24,805 nt of DNA, from contig CAIXHI010000086.1 in assembly GCA_903919215.1 (NCBI GenBank), forward strand, positions 1 to 24,805. The letters run 5' to 3'. Positions 7,528-15,574 of the stretch are shown here, piece after piece. Source of the stretch: an uncultured Acidimicrobiaceae bacterium (lineage in GTDB: Bacteria > Actinomycetota > Acidimicrobiia > Acidimicrobiales > Ilumatobacteraceae). The translations under genes were made by a program, and so were the position numbers. The stretch's first letter is position 1, and the number at the start of each line of letters is the position of its first letter. Below the pieces are notes generated by a model, which ran no database searches, had not been told where the DNA came from, and saw nothing but the letters and a program-made list of their open reading frames with translations.

Positions 7528-10338
7528 ATGGGGATCACAGGTTCAGCCGTTCGCGTCTCGGTGGCGCGCTGGGGACTCCTCTATCTCGCCGTCGGTCTGA
7601 TCGTTGCATTCGTTCAAAGCGACAACGGACAAACCGCGTGGTACCCGGCGATTGCCGTGGGTGTTGCGCTCCTGTTGCTCCACGGCCTGCGCTGGTGGCC
7701 GGTGGTGCTAGCGGCGGAGCTTGTCGTGTCGGGCGTGCAGCACCGGCAACTCACCGGCGGTCTGGTCAGTGCCATCGTCACCACCGGCGAGATCGTCGCG
7801 ATGGTGTGGCTCTTGCATCGGTTTCGTTTCCGCACGACATTCGAACGGGTGGACGACGTCCTACTGATGGGTGCCATCGTGACGCCGGTCGCGATGGCCG
7901 GTGCCGCGCTCGGCAATCTGGCTCTGCACCTGACGGACAGCTCACACTGGTCCTACGCAGACGGCTGGAAGATTTGGACCGTCGGCGACCTCACCGGCAC
8001 GCTGCTGGTACTTCCAACTCTGTTGCTGCTCAGCCACCGGCAGTCGCCGACGCCCGGCGCTCCGGTGCTGACGCGCTGGTCGCGGCTCGAAGCACAAGTC
8101 GTCAGCCTGCTGACCATAGGTGTCCTCGCTGGGTACTTCTCCACGGTGAGAGTGCACGATCTCACCATCGTCAACGCCGGGCCACTCACGTTGTGCCTGA
8201 TGCCGATCATCTGGATCGCTGTGCGCTTCGGCCTCGCCCGCACGGCTGCGCTGATCGTGGCGCTCGATGGTGTCGCCGTCGTCGCCTACGTTGGGATCGG
8301 CCCGCACCTCAGCACGCTCACCATCAATAGCCCCAACTCGCTCGACCTGGTGACACTCCAGTTGCCGATCCTGGCCGCGGGCATGACTGCGCTCGGCGTC
8401 GCTGCCGCCATCGAGGCGGTACAGCGTGCAGTTGGGCTCGAGCGGGTGCTGATCGATGCCAGTCCAGTGGCGATCGTCGCGCTCGACGAGAACGGAATCG
8501 TGCAGAGCTGGAACGCAGCAGCGGAACAGATCTTCGGCTACAGCGCTGCCGAGGCGATCGGCCACACCCCTCCGATGGTCGCGAACGCGCAGGAACTCGA
8601 CGAACAACGAAATCGATTCGTGTCTGGCGAGGTGACGATCGTCCAATATCGTCACAAGAATGGCTCGTTCGTCACTGGCCGCCTATTCGGCTCATCGGTC
8701 GTCGGCGCAGATGGCAAATGGGGCCGCGTCGGCATCATCGAGGACATCTCCAAAGAAGTGGCCGCGATCGAGCGCCAGGCACTGTTGAACACTGCGTTCG
8801 ACCAGGCAGGCGAAGCGATCATCATCACCACTCCGGAACCAGCGATCATCTACGCCAACCCCGCGGCGTTGAGCTCCAGTGGGTGGTCGCTCGCAGAGGT
8901 GCTCGGTGAGAACCCGCGCATCTTCAAGTCGGGGCAACAGGGTCCTGAGCTGTACGCACAGTTGTGGCAGACACTCATGAACGGCGAACGGTGGGAAGGT
9001 ATTCTCGTCAACCGCCGCAAGAGTGGCGATCTGTACGAGGAGCGCTGCACCATCGGTCCGGTGTTCAGCGCGCAGGGCAAATTGATCGCCTACGTCGCGG
9101 TGAAGCACGACCTCAGCCGCGAGCGACTGCTCGAGGCCAACCTCGAACGGAGTGTCCAGATCCGGGGCACCGCCCTGCAGGCGATGGAGCACATCGAGCG
9201 TCAGGCGACGGCGCACGACACGGCCCAGGCGTTCTGCGAACGCATCGCACAGGTGACCGGCACGGAAGTCGTCGTCGCCACGTTCCGTCACAATGGGTCG
9301 ATCACGGCGCTGGCTCACCACGGTGCGACGGTGAGCGGTATCGCCGATGTGGCGATACCACCGGAACTGGCCGAGATCTACCTGCGCATCACCAACGAAG
9401 GTTCCTGGACGTCGTCACCCATCTCGCCCAAAGTGCCCACGTCGCCGTGGACAGCTCACTTCATTGCTCACCAGGTCTCCGGGACGCTGCAGGCCGCGAT
9501 CCGCTCCGAGGGACGACTCGTGGGCGCGCTGATCCTCATCACTCGCGCCCCAAATGGGGCCACGTGGATGGCGGAGCACCTCGACCTCGCTGATGAACTC
9601 GGCTCGTTCGCCAGCGTGTTGCTCGGTTCGCAGATCGATGCCGAACTCGAGCGTGAGATCAGCAAAGAACGGATCGCCGGTGTGATCGAGCGGCACGAGT
9701 TCCACCCGGTGTTCCAGCCGTTCGTGTCACTCGAGACCGGCGAAGTTGGCGGCTACGAAGCACTGACCCGCTTCGACGATGGCACACGCCCCGACCTGAT
9801 GATCACCGAGGCGTGGAACGTCGGGCTGGGCCTCGAGATGGAGGAAGCGTGTGCCCGCGAGGCGATCGTCATGGCACAACGAATGCTGCCAGGTATGTCG
9901 ATCAGCCTCAACTTCTCACCCGAGACGGTGCTGTCCGGACGAGCCGCTCTGGTGGTTGCCAGCGCTGACTTCCAGGTGGTCGTCGAGGTCACCGAGCACA
10001 CTGCGATCACCGACTACCCGGCACTGCGCGCCGCGCTGGAGGGCTGCGGCAAGATCAAGGTGTCCGTCGATGACGCTGGCGCCGGTTTCGCGAGCATGCG
10101 CCACATCCTCGAACTGCATCCTGATGTGGTGAAGCTCGACATCGCTCTCATCCGCGACATCGACACCGACCTCGGCCGCCAGGCGCTCGCTGCTGGTCTG
10201 TGCCACTACGCCGCAGAGACCGGAACCGTGTTGATCGCCGAAGGTGTGGAGACACAAGCAGAAGCCGACATGGTGCGCCGACTGGGCGTACAGCATGGTC
10301 AGGGCTACCACTTCGGCAAACCCGCACGCATCGGCTGA
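7528..10338 (+). CDS. MASE1-PAS-PAS-GAF-EAL cyclic-di-GMP phosphodiesterase
   Basis: 936 residues from the ATG at 7528; the open frame further upstream is antisense to the membrane-protein gene and lacks sensible composition. Order: MASE1-like integral membrane sensor with about eight helices (1-295), PAS (about 305-420), PAS (about 420-540), GAF-like region (about 548-712), EAL domain (about 719-936). EAL residues appear complete: YEALTR with Glu744, LNFSPE, VEVTEH, VDDAGAG (where many have DDFGTG), VKLD, IAEGVET and GQGYHFGKP. This predicts active hydrolysis of c-di-GMP to pGpG. There is no GGDEF domain. The promoter looks leaderless (TACACT upstream, no Shine-Dalgarno). It stands alone and ends in a strong hairpin. 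The signal sensed by MASE1 is unknown. Confidence 0.92.
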   Translation: MGITGSAVRVSVARWGLLYLAVGLIVAFVQSDNGQTAWYPAIAVGVALLLLHGLRWWPVVLAAELVVSGVQHRQLTGGLVSAIVTTGEIVAMVWLLHRFRFRTTFERVDDVLLMGAIVTPVAMAGAALGNLALHLTDSSHWSYADGWKIWTVGDLTGTLLVLPTLLLLSHRQSPTPGAPVLTRWSRLEAQVVSLLTIGVLAGYFSTVRVHDLTIVNAGPLTLCLMPIIWIAVRFGLARTAALIVALDGVAVVAYVGIGPHLSTLTINSPNSLDLVTLQLPILAAGMTALGVAAAIEAVQRAVGLERVLIDASPVAIVALDENGIVQSWNAAAEQIFGYSAAEAIGHTPPMVANAQELDEQRNRFVSGEVTIVQYRHKNGSFVTGRLFGSSVVGADGKWGRVGIIEDISKEVAAIERQALLNTAFDQAGEAIIITTPEPAIIYANPAALSSSGWSLAEVLGENPRIFKSGQQGPELYAQLWQTLMNGERWEGILVNRRKSGDLYEERCTIGPVFSAQGKLIAYVAVKHDLSRERLLEANLERSVQIRGTALQAMEHIERQATAHDTAQAFCERIAQVTGTEVVVATFRHNGSITALAHHGATVSGIADVAIPPELAEIYLRITNEGSWTSSPISPKVPTSPWTAHFIAHQVSGTLQAAIRSEGRLVGALILITRAPNGATWMAEHLDLADELGSFASVLLGSQIDAELEREISKERIAGVIERHEFHPVFQPFVSLETGEVGGYEALTRFDDGTRPDLMITEAWNVGLGLEMEEACAREAIVMAQRMLPGMSISLNFSPETVLSGRAALVVASADFQVVVEVTEHTAITDYPALRAALEGCGKIKVSVDDAGAGFASMRHILELHPDVVKLDIALIRDIDTDLGRQALAAGLCHYAAETGTVLIAEGVETQAEADMVRRLGVQHGQGYHFGKPARIG

Positions 10339-10349
10339 AAACGATGTTC

Positions 10350-10396
10350 GCCCGCCGGGACCTGCAGTAGACGGGAGTACTGCGGCCCCGGCGGGC
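10350..10396 (+). terminator. Long GC-rich hairpin after the EAL gene
   Basis: Outer arms GCCCGCCGGG (10350-10359) and CCCGGCGGGC (10387-10396) pair perfectly. Inner arms GCAGTA (10364-10369) and TACTGC (10378-10383) pair around an 8-base loop, with a small internal loop between. It begins 11 bases past the stop. There is no T-run, which is common for proposed actinobacterial terminators. Confidence 0.6.
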
Positions 10397-10526
10397 GGGA
10401 TCATGAACCGTGTGGATCTTCCGCTGCACATGGCACCGTGGAACCGCTGGGTATGACCACAGAATAACACAGTTGCATCATTTGTCCAGTTGAAGTTCCG
10501 GCCTTCGCCGCCCTCACGTCCGCGCC

Positions 10527-10532
10527 TACAGT
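10527..10532 (+). promoter_or_regulatory. -10 element TACAGT before the aldo/keto reductase remnant
   Basis: TACAGT is followed by seven bases and then the ATG at 10540. This is the spacing expected if transcription starts on the A of ATG. The region 10397-10526 contains no gene I can support. Confidence 0.45.
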
Positions 10533-10539
10533 GCCCCGC

Positions 10540-10620
10540 ATGAAGTACTCGAAACTCGGTGCCACCGGAGTCGATGTGTCCCGCGTCTGTCTGGGTTGCA
10601 TGAGCTACGGCTTCGTCTGA
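10540..10620 (+). pseudogene. Truncated aldo/keto reductase N-terminus
   Basis: The frame encodes 26 residues, MKYSKLGATGVDVSRVCLGC then MSYGFV, and stops. The first 24 match the start of YajO/YhdN-type aldo/keto reductases, where KLG-TG--VS---LG-M--G forms the first strand and turn of the barrel. The remaining 300 or so residues are absent, and the stop TGA overlaps the ATG of the next gene. An internal deletion of an ancestral gene is the simplest explanation; the Phe-Val tail might come from its old 3' end. The start and -10 element are intact, so the fragment may now act as a translated leader for the gene after it. Short length limits certainty, but the match is specific. Confidence 0.7.
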
Positions 10621-11681
10621 TGAGCGAAATCACTCAGGACACACCGTTCGTCCCCGAGGACGATCAGTACTACGCACCGACCAGTGACGACCCGACGTAC
10701 GTGGAGACGAACTGGTGGTGCTTCAACGTGCCGGAGCGGCGCATGGGGGGCTGGCTGCACGCCGGCTACCACGTCAACCGCGGCACCGTCACGTGGCGTG
10801 TGTTCGTGTGGGACCACACCGGCGCCGACCCCGGCCGACTGGCGTACTACCGCACCATGCCGGACGTGCCGATGCCCGCAGACGCCGACCTGCGCGACTT
10901 CACGTTCCCCGAGGGCGGCTACAGCGTGAAGATGTTGACGCCGTTGATGGACTACCACGTGTCATACGCCGACCCGAGCGAGTCGTTCTCGATCGAGTTC
11001 GAGCATCGCAGCGTGCACCCCCCGCACCGCTTCACCCCGGGTGAGGCACCGGCGATGCACAACCCGCACCTCGACCAGTTGGGCCACCTCACCGGCGAAC
11101 TGCGTTTCGGTCGCGATCGCATCGCGATCGACTGCTACTCGGTGCGCGACCGCACGTGGGGACCGCGCACCGGTCACCACACACACCGGCAGGAATCAGC
11201 CACCACACCCGGCCGCCAGCGAGTGCTGAACCCGGGGGGCGTGCAGTGGCGCGAGGTCGAGCGCGAACGCGGTCGGGGCCGCATCCAGTACATCTTCGGC
11301 CACACCGGGGCCACCACCGGCTTCCTCGGGTTCGTGCGACCGGGTGACGGCGACGCGCAGGGTTGGTCACCGATGAACGTCGGTTGGCTGCTGAAGGACG
11401 GCGAGTTTCGCCGTCTGGACAAGACGCGCAGCGCGATGAAGAACTACCGCGACCAGTCCACCGGCTGGAGCGACCACATGGAGGTGCGCCTGGTCGATGT
11501 GAGCGGTCGCACGATGGAGGCCGAAGGTGTCGCCGTCAGCCACATGTGCGAACACGGCGCCGGTTCAAACGCGCTGATGCGCTGGGAGTACGAAGGTCAG
11601 ATCGGCTGGGGCGAAGACCAGGACGGCTGGCGCCTCGACCACTTCCGCCGAATGCGCAACGCCCTGCGCTCGCTCGGCTGA
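10620..11681 (+). CDS. DUF7064/DUF7065-like protein of unknown function
   Basis: 353 residues beginning MSEITQDT. It is soluble, with no signal peptide or membrane segment, and rich in Trp, His and Tyr. Conserved-looking stretches include NWWCFNVPE (about 34-42), DYHVSYADP, and YSVRDRTWGPR (about 175-185). The last resembles the DRTWGPR motif I associate with DUF7064/7065 proteins, which are distantly like CrtC hydratase and lipocalin-type folds and often occur beside actinobacterial steroid or terpenoid catabolism genes. The family name is from memory and moderate in confidence; the function is unknown. The ATG at 10620 overlaps the stop of the reductase remnant (TGATG), so translation is probably coupled. 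It converges on the VOC gene with 18 bases between stops. Confidence 0.75.
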   Translation: MSEITQDTPFVPEDDQYYAPTSDDPTYVETNWWCFNVPERRMGGWLHAGYHVNRGTVTWRVFVWDHTGADPGRLAYYRTMPDVPMPADADLRDFTFPEGGYSVKMLTPLMDYHVSYADPSESFSIEFEHRSVHPPHRFTPGEAPAMHNPHLDQLGHLTGELRFGRDRIAIDCYSVRDRTWGPRTGHHTHRQESATTPGRQRVLNPGGVQWREVERERGRGRIQYIFGHTGATTGFLGFVRPGDGDAQGWSPMNVGWLLKDGEFRRLDKTRSAMKNYRDQSTGWSDHMEVRLVDVSGRTMEAEGVAVSHMCEHGAGSNALMRWEYEGQIGWGEDQDGWRLDHFRRMRNALRSLG

Positions 11682-11699
11682 CCCTCTGTCGATGCGATG

Positions 11700-12629
11700 T
11701 CAGTGCTCGACCAGATCGATGAGCAACCCGCCAAGAACGTGCGGGTCGATGCTCACGCGTTCGCCGTACAGGGCATCGTCGGCTCGGCTGAACCCGATAC
11801 CGCGGTCGACGAGACGGTCAATCGCGTGGCTCAGGCCATTGACCGACATCGCGACGCGATAATGCCCGTCGCCGAACTGGGCGAGGTGATCGGCCACGGG
11901 GCCGTCGCCAACCGGCGACATGATCTCGAGCCGGGCGGCGGAGGCGATGGAGCCTTCGTAGACCGCGACGCGGATGTTCTCGATCGGGGAGTCGATGTAC
12001 CTGCTGGGAGCCAGGTCGAGGTAGCGCTCGAGGGTTGCGACCGTTGCGTCCAGATCGCCGACGATGACGGCCCGGCTGGCGACGCGAGTCGGGGCACCGC
12101 TCGCGAGACCCTCAGGGATGATCGACTGCACGGTCTCATCGCGTAACGCCAACGCCCACGTTGGAACGAACTCGATCATCAGTCCGGCGTCGAACGTCGG
12201 GTCGTAGTTGTTCGGGTCGCTCGGCGACTGCCCGACGAACAGACGGGTATACGGGGACTCCTCATCCGGGATGGCTTCGCCCAATCGGTATTGGACACCC
12301 AGCGACCGGAACCGCTCGACCAGCTCGAGCGGTTCCGGCACAGCGAAGTTCATCGAGTGGGTCTTCATCGGCCGAGCGCCCTGCAGCGCGTGCAGATGAG
12401 TGAACCACGGGTCGTAACCACCTTCGGGATGAGGTCCGATCACCTCGAGATAGGTAGGAGCGCCGACGCGACGGTGGTTGGGACGAAGGAAGTACACCTT
12501 GAACTGGCCGGGTACGTCGATCGTCCACGAGGGCTTCAACTCGGGCAAGCCGAGTACGTCCACGAGTTGGCGTGCGCTCTCGTCGGGGTCATCGACCGAC
12601 AGGTCAGCGGCGACTAGTGCGTCAAACAT
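11700..12629 (-). CDS. Two-module glyoxalase-like (VOC) protein
   Basis: 309 residues. Two related halves, about 1-150 and 160-309, each have the beta-alpha-beta-beta-beta look of the vicinal oxygen chelate fold. Examples are FDALVAADLSVDDPDESARQ at the start and ASRAVIVGDLDATVATLERY in the second half, both typical first strands and helices of VOC modules. VOC enzymes include extradiol dioxygenases, epimerases and glyoxalases. I cannot identify a complete metal triad, so the reaction is open. The start is fixed by AAGGAA three bases before the ATG; the open frame upstream belongs to the antisense of the amidohydrolase gene. It is the last gene of the seven-gene unit, 22 bases after the amidohydrolase stop. 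Confidence 0.8.
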   Translation of the reverse strand: MFDALVAADLSVDDPDESARQLVDVLGLPELKPSWTIDVPGQFKVYFLRPNHRRVGAPTYLEVIGPHPEGGYDPWFTHLHALQGARPMKTHSMNFAVPEPLELVERFRSLGVQYRLGEAIPDEESPYTRLFVGQSPSDPNNYDPTFDAGLMIEFVPTWALALRDETVQSIIPEGLASGAPTRVASRAVIVGDLDATVATLERYLDLAPSRYIDSPIENIRVAVYEGSIASAARLEIMSPVGDGPVADHLAQFGDGHYRVAMSVNGLSHAIDRLVDRGIGFSRADDALYGERVSIDPHVLGGLLIDLVEH

Positions 12630-12651
12630 GGTTTCCTTCTGGAGCCGCTGG

Positions 12652-14367
12652 TCAGAGGCTGCCGGTGGTGTCGCGGCCCGAACGCAGGAGCGTGCCGGGG
12701 CGAGCAGCGGTGAACTCCGTGCCGCGCACGATCTCGACGCCGTTGCAGACGACCGAGTCGATGCCATGGGCGTCGGCGTACAGCCGCGATGCCCCGCCGG
12801 GCAGGTCGTGCTTGTAGACCATCTCGTTGCTGCCCACCGAGTGCTCATCGAGCACCACCAGGTCGGCGTAGGCACCCTCCACCAGACGGCCGCGATCGAC
12901 GATGCCGTACAGGTCGGCCGGCACTGCAGTGAGCAGATTGATGGCCTCCTCGATCGACATCATCCCGCGCTTCACCACTGCCTCGCTCAACATCACGGTG
13001 GAGTAGTTGGCGCTGAGGAACATGTCGAGGTGTGCGCCCGCATCGGAGGCACCCACCACTGCGCGAGGGTCGCGCCACGTCTCGACGCGGGCCTCCCACA
13101 GATCCTGCGGTTCGTCCTCGACGGTGGGGTGGCCGAACGAAGTGCGCAACTCGTCGGCGAGCGCGATCTCGCACAGCGTGTCCCACGGGCTGAGGCCGCG
13201 CTCCTCGGCGATCGCGCCGATCGTGCGGCCCGCGCATCCCTCGTTCGCGGGGTCGAACGTGTCGTGGATGATCATCCGCCGCCAGTTGGTGAAGTGCCGC
13301 ATCGGATGCTCGCCGGCGGCGGACTCACCCAGCCGGCGACGCTCCGCGAGATCGGCGAACAACGCCAGCTTCTCGGCCGTCGACAGCAGCATCGCCTGCT
13401 CCCAACCCGGGACGGCGTCGAGGATGAATCCGCTGATGAACGACAGGCGGAAGTTCAGCGTCATCGGCGCAGTGAGGCCGACGACCTTGCCACCGCGCGC
13501 CGCGGCGATGTCGCTGCCGGACAACTTCTGCTCGCGCTCGGCCTTGTTCGAGGGGTGCGCCTGCAGCACATTCCAGTTGAGCGGCGCTTTCGCCGTCACC
13601 GACATATCGGCCATCAGATCGAGCGTTTCCTGCTCGAAAGGACCGACCTTGGGGATGAACTCCAGCGAGGTGCCGTCGAAGTCGGCGAGCACTGCGCACA
13701 GCGCGAGCAGCTCCTCACGGCTGGAGTAACGGCTGGGCACCATGTTGCTCTCGGTGTCGTTGTGCGTGTTCGACCACGACGACGAAAAGCCCAGCGCGCC
13801 TGCGCGTAGACCGTCGCGCAGCATGCCGCACATGCGCGCCACTTCGTCGGGAGTGGCCTCGCGCTGGGTGGCGGCAGGACCCATCGCGACACGCCGCAGC
13901 GCGCTGTGGCCCACCTGGAAACCGGCGTTGATCGACAGCGTGCCATCGAGCGCGGCAAGGTACTCCTCGGTGGTGTCCCAGTTCCACGGCACACCCTGCT
14001 GAAGGCTCTCCAGCGGCATACCCTCCACGCGACTGAGCATGTTCATCAGGTACGCACCGTCCTCAGGGTTGGTGCCCAAGGGTGAGATGGAGAAGCCGCA
14101 GTTGCCGGCGATCACCGTGGTGACGCCGTGCAGCGGCGACGGCGACAGCGTGGTGTCCCAGAAGGCCTGCGCGTCGATGTGTGTGTGCACGTCGACGAAG
14201 CCGGGGGTGACCACGCGGCCGGTGGCATCGATGGTCTTCACTGCGTCCGCCGTCGACAGGTCGCCGATGACTTCGATGCGACTGCCCTTCACTCCGATGT
14301 CGGCGCGACGACGCGGCCCCCCCGTGCCGTCGACGACATCGCCCCCCTTGATGATCAGATCGAACAT
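12652..14367 (-). CDS. D-aminoacylase-type amidohydrolase
   Basis: 571 residues of the amidohydrolase superfamily, N-acyl-D-amino-acid deacylase branch. The N-terminal beta-sandwich opens with FDLIIKGGDVVDGTG. The metal motif HTH is at 61-63 (VDVHTHID), Cys90 lies in GNCGF, and Asp442 in GASDAGAH is the expected catalytic Asp. The two mid-protein His ligands of D-aminoacylases (in their TH-R and SH-K type motifs) are not obvious. The corresponding stretches read LEFIPKVG (about 235-242) and NWNVLQAH (about 264-271), so the metal site may differ. It should hydrolyse an amide, cyclic amide or similar bond. GGGGAG precedes the ATG by three bases. It sits 19 bases after the acyl-CoA dehydrogenase gene. 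Confidence 0.88.
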   Translation of the reverse strand: MFDLIIKGGDVVDGTGGPRRRADIGVKGSRIEVIGDLSTADAVKTIDATGRVVTPGFVDVHTHIDAQAFWDTTLSPSPLHGVTTVIAGNCGFSISPLGTNPEDGAYLMNMLSRVEGMPLESLQQGVPWNWDTTEEYLAALDGTLSINAGFQVGHSALRRVAMGPAATQREATPDEVARMCGMLRDGLRAGALGFSSSWSNTHNDTESNMVPSRYSSREELLALCAVLADFDGTSLEFIPKVGPFEQETLDLMADMSVTAKAPLNWNVLQAHPSNKAEREQKLSGSDIAAARGGKVVGLTAPMTLNFRLSFISGFILDAVPGWEQAMLLSTAEKLALFADLAERRRLGESAAGEHPMRHFTNWRRMIIHDTFDPANEGCAGRTIGAIAEERGLSPWDTLCEIALADELRTSFGHPTVEDEPQDLWEARVETWRDPRAVVGASDAGAHLDMFLSANYSTVMLSEAVVKRGMMSIEEAINLLTAVPADLYGIVDRGRLVEGAYADLVVLDEHSVGSNEMVYKHDLPGGASRLYADAHGIDSVVCNGVEIVRGTEFTAARPGTLLRSGRDTTGSL

Positions 14368-14386
14368 GTTCTCCCCTTGTGTGTTG

Positions 14387-15574
14387 CTACATGATTCCGC
14401 GTCGAGCGACGGCCCACGGTACGGAGCGGTCGTTGCGCTGGTCGGATGGAAGGCCGAGGATGCGCTCGGCCAGGATATTCAGCTGGATTTCGTCCGTGCC
14501 GCCGCGAATGGACATCGACGGCGCCGTCAGCAGATCGACGTGCCCGTCCCAGTCGCTGAGCAGCGCGTGGGCCCCACCCGCCGTGGCTTGCAACGCCGCT
14601 CTCGCCTTGAACGAGCGCGCACCGTTCAGCTTCATACCGGATCCCTCGGGGCCCGGCTTGCGACCGGCGCGCTGGTTGGCCACGGCGCGCAGCTGCGTGA
14701 GGCGGATCGTCTCGTCGAACGCGTACAGGCGCATCGCCCGGTCGCGGAGCACCGGATCGGCGAGCGCCGGCGTCCCGATCATCTTCGACAGCCACAACGG
14801 CACGGTCGTGCCGCCAACGGTGGGTGCGCTGCGATCGGCGCCGGCACGCTCATGTGCCAACACCGCGAGCGTGATCGCCCACCCACCGTGTGCCTCGCCG
14901 ATCCGCTGCTCATCGGGCACGAACGCATCATCGAGGAACACCTCGCTGAAATGAGAGTCGCCGTTCATCTGCACCAGTGGGCGAATGAGCACACCGGGCG
15001 AGCGCATATCGAGCGCGAACATCGTCAGGCCGTTGTGCTTGGGCACGTCGGGGTTCGTGCGGGTAAGGCAGATACCCCAATCGGCGTACTCGCCGCGGCT
15101 AGTCCACACCTTCTGTCCGTTCAGCCGCCAGCCATCACCGTCGCGCACAGCCGTGGTGGACACATTGGCCAGGTCGCTACCCGCATCCGGCTCGCTGAAC
15201 ATCTGGCACCAGATCTCGGCGCCCGATGCCATGTTGCGCACCCACCGGTCGCGTTGCGCGATGGTGCCGTGCTCCAGCAGCACCGGCCCGGCCATGTTGG
15301 TGCCCACGCGGAACGGGTACAGGTCGGGCACCACATACTGCTTCGTCGCGCTGGCGATCTCAGCGGCCTCGGAACGTGGTGCGTCTCGTCCGCCGTACTG
15401 CTGCGGCCAGGTCGGCAACGCGAGACCGTCCTCGACGGTGGCGGCGAGGTACGCGCGCCCGGCCTCGATGTCGTAACCGCCCGCACCCAGCGTGGTGGCG
15501 CGCTCGCTGCCGTCGCGTCGCGGCAGGAGCCCCGAGAGACGATCATCGACGAGCGCGGCCAGGTCGGTGCTCAT
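14387..15574 (-). CDS. Acyl-CoA dehydrogenase
   Basis: 395 residues, full length for the family. It has the FAD/substrate signature MFSEPDAGSD, the mid-domain NGQKVWTS, and the C-terminal SIRGGTDEIQLN segment followed by ERILGLP. It is a flavoenzyme that introduces an alpha-beta double bond in an acyl-CoA, passing electrons to ETF, in the cytoplasm. The gene overlaps the preceding SDR gene as ATGA (start at 15574, SDR stop at 15573-15571), which fixes the start and implies translational coupling. The substrate is unknown; actinobacterial acyl-CoA dehydrogenases of this size often act on branched, cyclic or steroid-derived side chains, but nothing here proves that. Confidence 0.92.
   Translation of the reverse strand: MSTDLAALVDDRLSGLLPRRDGSERATTLGAGGYDIEAGRAYLAATVEDGLALPTWPQQYGGRDAPRSEAAEIASATKQYVVPDLYPFRVGTNMAGPVLLEHGTIAQRDRWVRNMASGAEIWCQMFSEPDAGSDLANVSTTAVRDGDGWRLNGQKVWTSRGEYADWGICLTRTNPDVPKHNGLTMFALDMRSPGVLIRPLVQMNGDSHFSEVFLDDAFVPDEQRIGEAHGGWAITLAVLAHERAGADRSAPTVGGTTVPLWLSKMIGTPALADPVLRDRAMRLYAFDETIRLTQLRAVANQRAGRKPGPEGSGMKLNGARSFKARAALQATAGGAHALLSDWDGHVDLLTAPSMSIRGGTDEIQLNILAERILGLPSDQRNDRSVPWAVARRGIM

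Noticed and set aside
12630..12875. N-terminal extension of the VOC protein to 12875
   Set aside because: This part is a shadow of the amidohydrolase gene, and AAGGAA directly before the ATG at 12629 marks the real start.
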